From: an uncultured Clostridium sp.
Lineage (GTDB): Bacteria > Bacillota > Clostridia > Lachnospirales > Lachnospiraceae
NCBI GenBank assembly: GCA_947178475.1
Contig: CAMWYM010000005.1
Coordinates: forward strand, 1 to 55,225
DNA length: 55,225 bases
Reading direction: 5' to 3'
Position numbers and translations under genes: made by a program. The notes below the pieces were generated by a model. The model was not told where the DNA came from, did not search any database, and saw only the letters and a program-made list of their open reading frames with translations. Below, in pieces: positions 1 through 8,547 of this stretch. The stretch's first letter is position 1, and each line of letters opens with the position of its first letter.

Positions 1-69
1 ATTTTATCATAGAAGACCAGTTATTTCTATTTACAGAAAAAGTTTCACAAACTCGAATTATATATAATT

Positions 70-117
70 TAAAAATATAGCATCTATGTCCAAAATTGAG
101 CATAGATGCTATTCTTT
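70..117 (-). terminator. Rho-independent terminator after ileS
   Basis: An 11-bp inverted repeat (TAGCATCTATG / CATAGATGCTA) with a 12-nt loop lies just past the ileS stop. On the minus strand the stem is followed by ATATTTTTAAAT. The plus-strand side also has a short T-run, so it may act in both directions. Confidence 0.8.
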
Positions 118-139
118 TACATTAACCTGTTATTTTTAA

Positions 140-3100
140 TTATGCATTTTTCGTAACGCCCAAATCAACCTTTTCGCCATTGATGCTCCAGTTCTTGGTA
201 TAACCCTTTGCCTCATCATACTCAATACCGGTGGCCAGCACATCACTGAAGATTGCTTCCTCATTCCGTTTCATAATTTCTGCAACCTTATCATTCCCGG
301 CAACAGAAATGGTAATCTGATCCATGACCTCAAAGCCTGCTTCCTTCCGCATGGTCTGTACCTTGGAAATGATTTCACGGACGAAGCCTTCCTCCAGCAG
401 TTCTTCTGTCAGTTGAATATCCAGCACCACAGTCACTACTGCATCCGCTTCTGTCACATAGTCATCAGACTTGGCAAGCTCAATCAGTAAATCTTCTTCT
501 GCAAGGGATACAGAAACTCCATTCACATCAAATTTCAACGCACCCTCACTCTTTAAGGTATTCATTGCCTCATTGCCGTTTACGCCTGCCAGATATTCCC
601 GGATACCATTTAACTGCTTACCGTATTTCGGACCAACCGTTTTTAACTGCGGCTTAAAGCTGTATGAGCTGAATTCAGACACATCATCCTTAAAAGTAAC
701 TGCCTTCACATTTAACTCGTCCTCAATAATTTCTTTATAGAAATCCGAAAGCTCTTTTTCAGCCTTTACATACATGTTGCCGATTGGCTGTCTGTTCTTG
801 ATATTGGCACTGTTTCTTGCTGCACGTCCTAATACAACAATCTTAAGCACCTCATCCATATCTGCTTCAAGCTCTTTGTCCACAAGCTTTTCCTCACAGA
901 CAGGGAAATCACACAAATGGATACTCTTCGGTGCTGTCTGATCTACGCTCATCACCAGATTCTGGTAAATATCCTCCGTCATAAACGGAATCATCGGAGC
1001 CGCTACCTTACATATTGTGACCAGTGCCGTGTAAAGGGTCATATACGCATTAATCTTATCCTGCTCCATTCCCTTTGCCCAGAAACGCTCACGGGAACGT
1101 CTTACATACCAGTTACTGCAATCATCCACAAATTCACTCATGGCTCTTGCAGCCTCTGGAATCCGGTAATTGCCAAGATTCTCATCCACTATCTTCACCA
1201 CTGTATTCAGCTTGGAAAGCAACCATTTATCCATAACCGGAAGCTTATCATATTCTAAGCTATATTTTGTCGGGTCAAAATTATCGATATTCGCATACAG
1301 CACATAAAATGCATAGGTATTCCACAGTGTACCCATGAATTTACGCTGTCCCTCCACTACTGCATCCTCATGGAACCGGTTTGGCAGCCAAGGGGCAGAA
1401 TTCGTATAGAAATACCAGCGGATGGCGTCTGCACCGTACTGGTTTAACGCCTCCATCGGGTCTACTGCATTTCCCTTTGACTTACTCATCTTCTGACCGT
1501 CTTTATCCTGAACATGACCAAGAACGATAACATTCTTATATGGCGCCTCGTTAAAAATCAATGTCGAAATCGCCATCAGGGAATAAAACCATCCTCTCGT
1601 CTGGTCAACGGCTTCTGAAATAAAGTCAGCTGGGAAATTCTCCTTAAAAATATCCTCATTTTCAAAAGGATAATGCCACTGTGCAAAAGGCATGGCACCG
1701 GAATCAAACCAGCAGTCGATTACCTCCGGCACTCTCTTCATTTCCTTCCCGCAATCCGGACACTTGATGGTCACCGCATCAATGTATGGGCGATGCAGCT
1801 CGATATCCTCCGGACAGTTATCACTCATTTCCTTAAGCTCTGCAATGGAACCGATGGCGTGACGCTTGCCACACTCACATTCCCAGATATTAAGCGGAGT
1901 TCCCCAGTAACGGTTACGGGAAATTCCCCAATCCTGAACGTTCTTTAGCCAATCGCCAAAACGTCCTTTTCCGATAGACTCCGGAATCCAGTTTACAGTA
2001 TCGTTATTGCGGATCAAGTCCTCGCGGACCTCTGTCATTTTTACAAACCATGTATCTCTTGCATAGTAGATAAGCGGCGTATCGCATCTCCAGCAGAACG
2101 GATAATCATGCTCAAATTTCGGTGCATCAAACAGCAGTCCCCTGTTATCCAAATCCACCAATACCTTCGGGTCCGCATCCTTCACAAACAACCCGGCAAA
2201 TGGGGTTTCCTCCGTTAAGTTACCCTTACCGTCCACAAACTGTACAAATGGAAGGTCGTATTTTCTTCCCACCTGTGCATCATCCTCACCAAATGCAGGT
2301 GCGATATGAACAATACCGGTACCGTCAGTCATGGTTACATAGGAATCACAGGTAATGAAATGTCCTTTCTTCTTCTGTTTTTCAGCTACTTCTGCAGCAC
2401 AGGCAAATAAAGGCTCATACTCCTTATTCTCCAAATCCGTACCGACGTAAGTCTCCAATACTTCATAAGCCGGGACATTATTCTCCTCATCTGCCAGCTT
2501 ACCTAAAACCTTGTCAAGAAGCGCCTCGGCCATATAATAGGTATAGCCATCTGCCGCCTTTACCTTACAGTAAGTCTCCTCCGGATTTACACAAAGTGCC
2601 ACATTAGAAGGCAGTGTCCATGGTGTGGTTGTCCATGCCAGAAAATAGGCATCCTCTCCGATTACCTTAAAGCGTACTACAGCAGAACGCTCCTTCACTA
2701 GCTTATAGCCCTGTGCCACCTCGTGGCTGGAAAGCGGCGTACCACAGCGAGGGCAATACGGTACAATCTTAAATCCCTTATACAGTAAATCCCTGTCCCA
2801 GATTTTCTTCAGTGCCCACCATTCCGACTCGATAAAATCATTGTGATAGGTTACATACGGGTCATCCATATCTGCCCAAAATCCAACCTTGCCGGAAAAC
2901 TCTTCCCACATTCCCTTGTATTTCCAGACAGATTCCTTACATTTTGTAATAAATGGGTCAAGCCCGTATTCCTCAATCTGTTCCTTGCCGTCAATTCCAA
3001 GCAGCTTCTCTACCTCTAACTCTACCGGAAGTCCATGGGTATCCCAGCCTGCTTTACGGATAATCTTGTGTCCCTTCATGGTCTGGTATCTCGGAATCAT

Positions 3101-3298
3101 ATCCTTGATGACACGGGTTAACACATGTCCGATATGTGGCTTGCCGTTTGCAGTCGGTGGTCCGTCATAAAAGGTGTATACCGGCTTACCTTCCTTCTCT
3201 TCAATGGACTGTTCAAAAATCTTGTTCTCTTTCCAGAAATCGAGCGTCTTTTGTTCACGCTCTACAAAGTTTAGGTTTGTTGATACTTTTTCGTACAT
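140..3298 (-). CDS. ileS: Isoleucine--tRNA ligase (IleRS)
   Basis: Cytoplasmic class I aminoacyl-tRNA synthetase that charges tRNA-Ile with isoleucine and edits misacylated valine. The 1052-residue product shows the HIGH-type signature GKPHIGHVL near residue 53, the KMSKS loop (DGQKMSKSKGNAVDP), the editing-domain WTTTPWTLPSN motif and a C-terminal anticodon-binding region. The length and domain set fit the long eukaryote-like IleRS type; such enzymes are often less sensitive to mupirocin, which is family knowledge and not seen here. It is transcribed alone on the minus strand from a T-box-controlled promoter and ends at a strong terminator. The start is the ATG at 3298, preceded by GAAAGGAATTAG. 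No frameshift or missing motif was noticed. Confidence 0.98.
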   Translation of the reverse strand: MYEKVSTNLNFVEREQKTLDFWKENKIFEQSIEEKEGKPVYTFYDGPPTANGKPHIGHVLTRVIKDMIPRYQTMKGHKIIRKAGWDTHGLPVELEVEKLLGIDGKEQIEEYGLDPFITKCKESVWKYKGMWEEFSGKVGFWADMDDPYVTYHNDFIESEWWALKKIWDRDLLYKGFKIVPYCPRCGTPLSSHEVAQGYKLVKERSAVVRFKVIGEDAYFLAWTTTPWTLPSNVALCVNPEETYCKVKAADGYTYYMAEALLDKVLGKLADEENNVPAYEVLETYVGTDLENKEYEPLFACAAEVAEKQKKKGHFITCDSYVTMTDGTGIVHIAPAFGEDDAQVGRKYDLPFVQFVDGKGNLTEETPFAGLFVKDADPKVLVDLDNRGLLFDAPKFEHDYPFCWRCDTPLIYYARDTWFVKMTEVREDLIRNNDTVNWIPESIGKGRFGDWLKNVQDWGISRNRYWGTPLNIWECECGKRHAIGSIAELKEMSDNCPEDIELHRPYIDAVTIKCPDCGKEMKRVPEVIDCWFDSGAMPFAQWHYPFENEDIFKENFPADFISEAVDQTRGWFYSLMAISTLIFNEAPYKNVIVLGHVQDKDGQKMSKSKGNAVDPMEALNQYGADAIRWYFYTNSAPWLPNRFHEDAVVEGQRKFMGTLWNTYAFYVLYANIDNFDPTKYSLEYDKLPVMDKWLLSKLNTVVKIVDENLGNYRIPEAARAMSEFVDDCSNWYVRRSRERFWAKGMEQDKINAYMTLYTALVTICKVAAPMIPFMTEDIYQNLVMSVDQTAPKSIHLCDFPVCEEKLVDKELEADMDEVLKIVVLGRAARNSANIKNRQPIGNMYVKAEKELSDFYKEIIEDELNVKAVTFKDDVSEFSSYSFKPQLKTVGPKYGKQLNGIREYLAGVNGNEAMNTLKSEGALKFDVNGVSVSLAEEDLLIELAKSDDYVTEADAVVTVVLDIQLTEELLEEGFVREIISKVQTMRKEAGFEVMDQITISVAGNDKVAEIMKRNEEAIFSDVLATGIEYDEAKGYTKNWSINGEKVDLGVTKNA

Positions 3299-3324
3299 AA
3301 TCTAATTCCTTTCTATAATAATAC

Positions 3325-3745
3325 AAAAGCCCTTCTCCTCCTGTATCAGGACGAAAAGGGCTTGTTATTCGCTATACCACCTAATACACTGTACTCTGCA
3401 AAGTACATAAGCTCTATAAAGAAGACCAAATCGGTAATCTCTTTGCTGCTTAGGCTATTCTCTGCTTTCATACATGGTTTCTGTAACGGGAAACAACCGT
3501 TGGAGCCTATTAGATTTCAACATATCATCACAAGACATCTGCATTCACTTACTGCATCTATGACAAAACACGAAACCGTTCAGTCCAAAACTCTGGAGTG
3601 ATATTCCCAAATTTACTATTCCTGTCTGTCTTCCACCATCACAGACTCGCTGGTTTTGGAACTGCCACCGCCTGTTTGTACTCCGTGCTATTCCAAAAAA
3701 GTTTCATAAAAAAGGTACTGTCTCCTTCAACGTCTTTCACAACTA
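3325..3745 (-). promoter_or_regulatory. T-box leader (tRNA-Ile sensing) of ileS
   Basis: Minus-strand leader of about 420 nt between the promoter and ileS. It carries the conserved T-box sequence at 3371-3385 (TTAGGTGGTATAGCG), which pairs with the tRNA acceptor end. This is followed by the terminator hairpin AAGCCCTT...AAGGGCTT with a T-run (3325-3364), including the usual CGTCCT element in the loop side. Far upstream, the context GGGAATATCACTCC has ATC at 3600-3602, the position expected of the isoleucine specifier codon. Uncharged tRNA-Ile would stabilise the antiterminator and turn ileS on. The gap from specifier to T-box, about 215 nt, is on the long side. Confidence 0.9.
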
Positions 3746-3750
3746 TGTTT

Positions 3751-3779
3751 TTTATAGCATTTCTTATGTTTTTTGTCAA
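3751..3779 (-). promoter_or_regulatory. Sigma-A promoter of ileS
   Basis: Consensus -35 TTGACA (3774-3779), a 17-nt spacer and -10 TATAAA (3751-3756) on the minus strand. It lies just upstream of the T-box leader. Confidence 0.9.
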
Positions 3780-3880
3780 TAGGTCCTTTCTTGTGTTTCG
3801 GTACTTTTCTGACAAATTCTAATTTTTCTACGTTAGCTATCCATAACTTTTAAATCAATCCAGTTTTCCAAAAATTGCAA

Positions 3881-3924
3881 CAATAAAAAAGCAGACAACC
3901 ATCTTCTTATAATTCGTTATCTGC
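3881..3924 (-). terminator. Terminator after the Cro/CI regulator
   Basis: On the minus strand GCAGATAAC (3924-3916) pairs with GTTGTCTGC (3899-3891), with one G-U pair, followed by TTTTTTATTG. It lies about 150 nt past the stop of the gene at 4072-4389. Otherwise 3780-4071 shows no gene. Confidence 0.75.
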
Positions 3925-4071
3925 AACATAAACCAAAGTATTTATCTCCCTCTGGTTTTCTATAATTCTTTTCTAAGGCTTCCGACACAATCTATACAAA
4001 AATCACATTATTCAAAATATTTAACTTATAACCATAATTTGAATAACATCTTTTGTCCATACTTAATACTT

Positions 4072-4389
4072 TTATAATAATTCATATATTTGCTTCAGGA
4101 TAACACTAAGCCGTTCCGTTTGGCTTTGATTAAATAATTGCAATATTTCCACTAATTTGTGATCATATTCCACTTTTTCTGTTCCTGTTAATATATAATC
4201 CGAATTCACTTTCAACGCATTACATAGATTATAGAGAACAATTGCAGAAAAACCTTTTCTCCCTGTCTCAATCTCATATAAAAATTTAGGCGAGATAGAT
4301 GCCAATTCTGCTAAACATTCTCTTGTATACCCCCGCATAACACGAGCCAGCAAAATTCTTTCACCTGCTTCTTTATATAAAGCCATCAT
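4072..4389 (-). CDS. Cro/CI-family (XRE) transcriptional regulator
   Basis: A 105-residue protein with an N-terminal helix-turn-helix (about residues 8-65: ERILLARVMRGYTRECLAEL, then SPKFLYEIETGRKGFS as the recognition region) and a short alpha-helical tail likely used for dimerisation. A clean AGGAGG lies 9 nt before the ATG. It is divergent from agrB across 291 bp, and a second regulator of the same family (7339-7758) heads the kinase/regulator operon on the other side of the Agr island. This suggests both belong to the control of the island. The operator and targets cannot be read from sequence. Confidence 0.85.
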   Translation of the reverse strand: MMALYKEAGERILLARVMRGYTRECLAELASISPKFLYEIETGRKGFSAIVLYNLCNALKVNSDYILTGTEKVEYDHKLVEILQLFNQSQTERLSVILKQIYELL

Positions 4390-4680
4390 TTGTACTAACC
4401 TCCTACTATATACTAAAATAACTCATTGTACTTTTTCTCAAAACCTGCTATTGTTCCGCCAATTATTACCTAAAGTGTATTGTCTATTTTATCAAATACA
4501 CATTTCTTAATTTAAATTTGTCACCAACTACCACAAATAATGACCAAACAAATAATATTTGCTTTTAATCATTAAGCCCATTAAGTTTAGTCTCCAAAGT
4601 ACCTATTTCAACTCTATTTTAAAAACTCAGTCTCGTTTTGTACTATATTTGATTCATTGATTTAGGATTGGAGAACATAA
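4390..4680. promoter_or_regulatory. Divergent control region, XRE gene / agrBD
   Basis: AT-rich 291-bp region without a gene. For agrBD the best promoter is TTTAAA, a 17-nt spacer and TACTAT on the plus strand, about 35 nt before the GTG start. No clear pair of AgrA/LytTR 9-bp direct repeats was found by eye. No strong consensus promoter was identified for the leftward gene. Confidence 0.4.
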
Positions 4681-5229
4681 GTGTTTAAATTAAGTAGCAA
4701 AAGAGAATTAAATGAACGTGAAAAAAAATTGAATGAATATTACTGGAAATGTTTTTTGTCTGAATTTAGTAAGATATGTATATTTCTGATTATTTTCATA
4801 TTTCTGGATTTAACCACAGAATATATTTTTTCACTTCTATATTTGATGTTATTACGAAATAACGGCGGCGGACTTCATTGTAAACATTACATAAGCTGTT
4901 TATTAGTCAGCTTTACGTTTATATATGTCAGCATTTTTCTTGCTATATATATAACAGTTCCAAAACCATTAACCTATATAAGTATTGTTCTTTGCATGCT
5001 ATTTGGATATTATTTAGTACCTATCACTTCAAATAACCGTCCGGCAGCAACTCCATTACAAATAAAAAGATGTAAACAAAATACAGTATCAATAATAATT
5101 CTGTTTTTTATATTGATATGCTTATGTCCACATAGCACATATATATACATTGGTTATTGGACAATTATTTTGCATATACTGCAGCTGTTAATTGCCCAAG
5201 CAAAGAGGGAGGTGAGTAACAATGTCTAA
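4681..5229 (+). CDS. AgrB-like peptide-processing membrane protease
   Basis: Membrane cysteine endopeptidase that cuts the C-terminal tail from an AgrD precursor, cyclises the signal and helps export it. The 182-residue product has several hydrophobic segments and the family signature LLRNNGGGLHCKHYISC. His66 and Cys73 match the catalytic His77/Cys84 spacing of S. aureus AgrB, and the RxxGGGxH context is preserved. The start is GTG, with GGAG 7 nt upstream. The 3' end overlaps the agrD-like gene by 8 nt, giving translational coupling. It is convergent with the kinase gene, separated by a bidirectional terminator. Family assignment is secure; the substrate is inferred from position. Confidence 0.92.
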   Translation: MFKLSSKRELNEREKKLNEYYWKCFLSEFSKICIFLIIFIFLDLTTEYIFSLLYLMLLRNNGGGLHCKHYISCLLVSFTFIYVSIFLAIYITVPKPLTYISIVLCMLFGYYLVPITSNNRPAATPLQIKRCKQNTVSIIILFFILICLCPHSTYIYIGYWTIILHILQLLIAQAKREVSNNV

Positions 5230-5305
5230 TCGGGGATTTCATTTTGATTTTATCAGTTTACTATTCTTCGGTGAGCCAAAGCATCCGTTTTTAAATGAAG
5301 AATAA
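5222..5305 (+). CDS. AgrD-like autoinducing peptide precursor (27 aa)
   Basis: A 27-codon ORF that begins inside the agrB stop region (ATG at 5222) with a strong SD, GGGAGGTG, 7 nt upstream. The product has a short N-terminal leader of about 11 residues, then SLLFF, then the polar tail GEPKHPFLNEE. That tail resembles the conserved AgrD tail with E, P and L residues after the AgrB cut site. If AgrB cuts after Phe16, the ring would be the five residues Ser12-Phe16 closed by a serine ester, as in the S. intermedius signal; the usual Cys is absent from the whole peptide. The leader is shorter than the amphipathic helix of staphylococcal AgrD. Its position after agrB and before a terminator is exactly that expected. 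Confidence 0.82.
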   Translation: MSNRGFHFDFISLLFFGEPKHPFLNEE

Positions 5306-5308
5306 CTC

Positions 5309-5345
5309 AAAAGGTGCCATCAATAATTCTGATGGCACTTTTACT
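5309..5345. terminator. Bidirectional terminator between agrBD and the kinase gene
   Basis: Perfect 9-bp stem GTGCCATCA / TGATGGCAC with an AATAATTC-type loop. It has A-runs on the left and T-runs on the right, so it can end transcripts from both directions. It overlaps the last codons of the convergent kinase gene. Confidence 0.88.
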
Positions 5346-6621
5346 TTATAATTCTAACGGCAAATTCAATCCAATTATCCGCATCCTTTACAGTATTAGA
5401 CACCTTCAATTCTACATCATACTTCTTTGTCAATTCCAAAACTCTTGTTAAGCCTATTCCCCTATTTTCACCCTTAGTACTAAAACCTTTAACAAACATT
5501 TTCTCAATTTCAGAATAGGTAATATATCTTGAAGGATTGGAAACACAAATGGTTATTACATTTTCATCCTCTACGAACTCTAATTTTATCTGTTTATGTT
5601 TTCTTTGCTGTAATGCTAAACTTTCGCACGCATTGTCAAGTAATATTCCAAGCATCTCTATTAATTCATAAAGTTGGAAGCAGCAATTCGCTTGTTCAAT
5701 ATGTATATTGTAATCAACTGATACATCACTTTGTTCACATGAAAGACATCTGTGATATAAATAACCTGCTAATATAGGATTATTACAACTAGTTAATATT
5801 GAGTCAAATTTACAATTTTTTTGAATGGTATTTCCATACTCTTTTTGCATATAAACCAATTCATCCATAGACTTTGCAACTAAATGCATACTATATATAA
5901 CTCCCAATTGATTTTTAAAATCATGCTGCCTGCGTCTGACATCAGTAATTAAGTTCTCATAAGCCCCACCATAAATCCTTTGCACTTCTAATTCATAATT
6001 CTTTTTTTCAATTTCATTCTGCGCCAACACTAATCGATACAGATAGAATAATATTAATATCAAAGAAACTAAAACAAATATGCCATATACGCTCATAGGC
6101 TTTTGAATCAAATAATAGTCCATCAGTAAAACAATCATTGATGCACCCAATAATATTACAATTCCATACATATCCCGATTATATTTTGTCGTTTTCCTAA
6201 ATTTTAAGAGAATAACATTCCTTTTCATAAAACATGCAATAACCAATGCAATTATACTCGATAACAACAAAATATAAATCGAATTGCTTTCACCTCCACA
6301 AACATTAGTAACAAAAGCCACTATGCTTTCAATACAGCCTACCAGCACAAAACCAACAACAAACCTGATAATTGTTTTTGCAATCTTTTGTTTAAACTCA
6401 ATATAACAATATATAAATAGCAATACATACAACACAATAGAACATGGTGCCGGTAGTATCTTTAGATTAATAAGCATGTATAAACTGATATCTATGAATA
6501 TTATTCCAATCGTATATTTATCAAAATGTATTTCTTGCTTAAATGCGACTTGTAGACATTGTAGAACCATTAATACTTCAAATAACAAAATAGCTATCGA
6601 TATAAATTCATTCATCATCAT
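5341..6621 (-). CDS. AgrC-like sensor histidine kinase
   Basis: A 426-residue membrane sensor. About six hydrophobic segments fill residues 1-200. A linker leads to the phospho-acceptor box RRRQHDFKNQL (His233) and a GHKL-type ATPase domain with LLDNACESL (N box) and GENRGIGL (G box). This layout, with HDFKN in place of a HisKA H-box, is that of AgrC-type (HPK10) kinases that sense cyclic peptides. The gene overlaps the response-regulator gene by 14 nt, so the two are co-translated. Its likely ligand is the product of the adjacent agrBD pair. ATG triplets are clustered at the start, so the exact start among the first three Met codons is uncertain. Confidence 0.92.
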   Translation of the reverse strand: MMMNEFISIAILLFEVLMVLQCLQVAFKQEIHFDKYTIGIIFIDISLYMLINLKILPAPCSIVLYVLLFIYCYIEFKQKIAKTIIRFVVGFVLVGCIESIVAFVTNVCGGESNSIYILLLSSIIALVIACFMKRNVILLKFRKTTKYNRDMYGIVILLGASMIVLLMDYYLIQKPMSVYGIFVLVSLILILFYLYRLVLAQNEIEKKNYELEVQRIYGGAYENLITDVRRRQHDFKNQLGVIYSMHLVAKSMDELVYMQKEYGNTIQKNCKFDSILTSCNNPILAGYLYHRCLSCEQSDVSVDYNIHIEQANCCFQLYELIEMLGILLDNACESLALQQRKHKQIKLEFVEDENVITICVSNPSRYITYSEIEKMFVKGFSTKGENRGIGLTRVLELTKKYDVELKVSNTVKDADNWIEFAVRIIK

Positions 6622-7339
6622 CCATTTTCTCTTTAAAAGCCTTTTTCATTACAACACCAATCTCTACAGGACTATTTATATATTTAAGCTTAATATATCG
6701 GTTGACATAATCTATCTGTTCTATATATTTTCTATTGACAATACAATATCTACTACATGCAATAAATGATTTTGAATTCAGTTCTTTAAGAATTTCTCCA
6801 CAGGTCTTATATGGTATCTCCAATTCATCATTGACACAAAATATTTTTATTTTTCTTCGGATACTTTGTATATAAATAATATCTTTAATATATACAGAAT
6901 ACACGATTCCGTCTTTCCGGAAATATGCATACCTATCGTCTTCTTCCCTGACAGGGAATTCCAAGGCATCTAAAATAGTGTCCCTTACTTGAGCGACACT
7001 AAATGGTTTTTCAATATATCCTAAACAATGCAATTGACTATAGGAATACAGCTTGGGATCTTCCAATGATGTAATAAAAACTAATGGCGTAAATTTATAC
7101 TTAACTACTCCCCTAATCTCTTTTGCAAAACTCAAACCAGATACATCTCCAGGCTTTTTTGTATTTAATATTATATCTATCAAAAACAAGTGTATATGAT
7201 ACTCAAGGGCTAATTGAAATGCCTTCTCAATGCTATTAGCACAATATACTCTGACATCTTTATGCAATTCCTCAATAATTGCATATAATGCGTTCATGTG
7301 CGTTTCATTATCTTCAACTATCAAAATATTCCTTTGCAT
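6608..7339 (-). CDS. AgrA-like response regulator (receiver + LytTR)
   Basis: A 243-residue regulator. Residues 1-125 are a receiver domain with acidic pocket VEDN, phospho-acceptor Asp55 in FLIDIIL and a conserved Lys in YIEKPF. Residues about 140-240 form a LytTR DNA-binding domain (IKDIIYIQSIRRKIKIF, then FIACSRYCIVNRKYIEQI). This is the AgrA architecture. Its ATG overlaps the stop of the upstream Cro/CI gene (TGATG), and its 3' end overlaps the kinase, so all three form one operon. An expected role is activation of agrBD and possibly neighbouring operons when the peptide accumulates; clear binding repeats were not recognised by eye. Confidence 0.92.
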   Translation of the reverse strand: MQRNILIVEDNETHMNALYAIIEELHKDVRVYCANSIEKAFQLALEYHIHLFLIDIILNTKKPGDVSGLSFAKEIRGVVKYKFTPLVFITSLEDPKLYSYSQLHCLGYIEKPFSVAQVRDTILDALEFPVREEDDRYAYFRKDGIVYSVYIKDIIYIQSIRRKIKIFCVNDELEIPYKTCGEILKELNSKSFIACSRYCIVNRKYIEQIDYVNRYIKLKYINSPVEIGVVMKKAFKEKMDDDE

Positions 7340-7758
7340 CAGCCTTCTCCATTACTCTGCAGCTTTCGAAGAAGTTGCATAATTTCTTTATCTTCATTCG
7401 ACTGATTATCTTGCAATGGAAATGCAGTATCCTTAATCTTTGTAAAATAAACCAATAATCTTAACAACAAGAACATCTTGTCTGGCTCTGAACAATTTAA
7501 AATCATGCACCAGGTATCTTCCAGATTCTGATTATCACCATAAAGAATATAATCCGTTGATATATTCATTACCCTACGCAAATTTCTAAGGCTGGATAAA
7601 GAAACTTGATTCTCGCCACTTTCAACCTTTTTATATGCTGATAACGAAATTCCTAAAATCTCTGAAAATTGTTCTTGTGTTAAATTAGCATTTTCCCGAA
7701 TTCGACGCAATCTTGTGGCTGATTGCATTCTTTCTTTCAATGTGTCTATTTTACTCAT
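7339..7758 (-). CDS. Cro/CI-family (XRE) regulator heading the kinase operon
   Basis: A 139-residue protein with a typical helix-turn-helix at about residues 15-72 (RIRENANLTQEQFSEILG, then LSAYKKVESGENQVSL) and an acidic C-terminal helical tail. It is the first gene of the minus-strand operon with the AgrA- and AgrC-like genes, joined by a TGATG overlap. The SD is GGAGG, 9 nt before the ATG. A TATAAT hexamer lies about 20 nt further upstream but has no good -35. It may make the quorum circuit respond to a second signal, or repress it; this is inference. Confidence 0.85.
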   Translation of the reverse strand: MSKIDTLKERMQSATRLRRIRENANLTQEQFSEILGISLSAYKKVESGENQVSLSSLRNLRRVMNISTDYILYGDNQNLEDTWCMILNCSEPDKMFLLLRLLVYFTKIKDTAFPLQDNQSNEDKEIMQLLRKLQSNGEG

Positions 7759-7973
7759 GGTCTATATCCTCCATCATTAGATTATATAGTCCATATTACT
7801 TTATCCATATTCATACTATTTATCCAGCCATCGCAAATATACCAAAAGTACATTTATAATATACTTCCCCAAAAGAAAACTAAGCATTCCTTATTCGCTA
7901 CAAAAAGTGAGTTTATATCAAGCTTTCCCCATAAAGAATATCTTTTTTTAATCTTTTTATTAGTCCATCAACT

Positions 7974-8014
7974 AAAAAGACCGGTATTTTATTAATTATA
8001 TATACCGATCTTCA
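7974..8014 (-). terminator. Terminator of the T7SS operon
   Basis: On the minus strand GATCGGTAT pairs with ATACCGGTC across an AT-rich loop, followed by TTTTTAG. It lies directly after the last gene of the secretion operon. The rest of 7759-8040 holds only AT-rich sequence and the XRE promoter region. Confidence 0.75.
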
Positions 8015-8040
8015 AAAGCAATTCCTATCTTTGCCTTTCT

Positions 8041-8226
8041 CTATACCAGATGCCCAAAAAGACATATGCACAAAATCAAAATACCAATTCCTATTGTACG
8101 TCCCACCATTTGTCCAGTACTCATCGGGGCACCATGCTTCTTTTCATATCCTTCCTTCAATCCAAATCGCACAATCAAAAATGCAATCAAAAACGGAGTT
8201 CCAATATAACCTATTAAAAATGCCAT
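8041..8226 (-). CDS. Small two-helix membrane protein at the end of the T7SS operon
   Basis: A 61-residue protein: hydrophobic segment at residues 2-23, a charged loop (RFGLKEGYEKKHG), and a second hydrophobic segment at about 42-61. The ATG at 8226 is chosen over an upstream TTG because GGGAGG lies 10 nt before it. It follows a decayed gene by about 20 nt, as the last gene before the operon terminator. It resembles no family I can name. Its position after two immunity candidates makes a membrane-located immunity or accessory role possible. Confidence 0.7.
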   Translation of the reverse strand: MAFLIGYIGTPFLIAFLIVRFGLKEGYEKKHGAPMSTGQMVGRTIGIGILILCICLFGHLV

Positions 8227-8245
8227 ATACTCTATTCCTCCCAAT

Positions 8246-8540
8246 TTACTTTTCTGTTAAGAGTTCTCTCTCAAAGTCCACTAAAGCATCTCTGCTTAAC
8301 AACTTTTTGACTTCTTCACTTCCCTTTTTCTCTACTAATTCCCTCTATAATCGCTATTTCATAATCTTTCCCATCCGGCAAAATACCATAAACTGCAATC
8401 GCAGTATCGTCATTTACCAGACGGGCACCTCCCAAAAAGTTTTCAATTCTACCTTCAGCAGTCCATTCTCTCAGGTAATGACTAAAAAGAACAGTCTCTC
8501 CTACATATCATTCACTTCATAAACAGGCAGGTAATACAGT
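8246..8540 (-). pseudogene. Frameshifted gene remnant in the immunity region
   Basis: The minus strand encodes a coherent peptide in pieces. YLPVYEVNDM stops at a TAG, but the next frame continues VGETVLFSHYLREWTAEG, RIENFLGGARLVNDD and AIAVYGILPDGKDYEIAII to a TGA. A further frame carries EEVKKLLSRDALVDFEREL and LTEK before a final TAA. At least two frameshifts are therefore needed to restore one reading frame of about 95 codons. No SD or start is obvious, so the 5' end may also be lost. I do not recognise the family. Its place between immunity candidates suggests a former orphan immunity or toxin-tip gene. Confidence 0.6.
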
Positions 8541-8547
8541 TACTTTA

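Noticed and set aside
471-3170. Several plus-strand frames of 77-113 codons inside ileS
   Set aside because: They are the complement of a well-conserved synthetase gene, lack SD sites and look like no protein.
7723-7995. 90-codon plus-strand frame before the T7SS terminator
   Set aside because: It overlaps the start of the XRE gene and the terminator; AT-rich, no SD, biased composition.
8031-8522. 163-codon plus-strand frame
   Set aside because: Antisense to the small membrane protein and the decayed gene, both of which make better protein sense.
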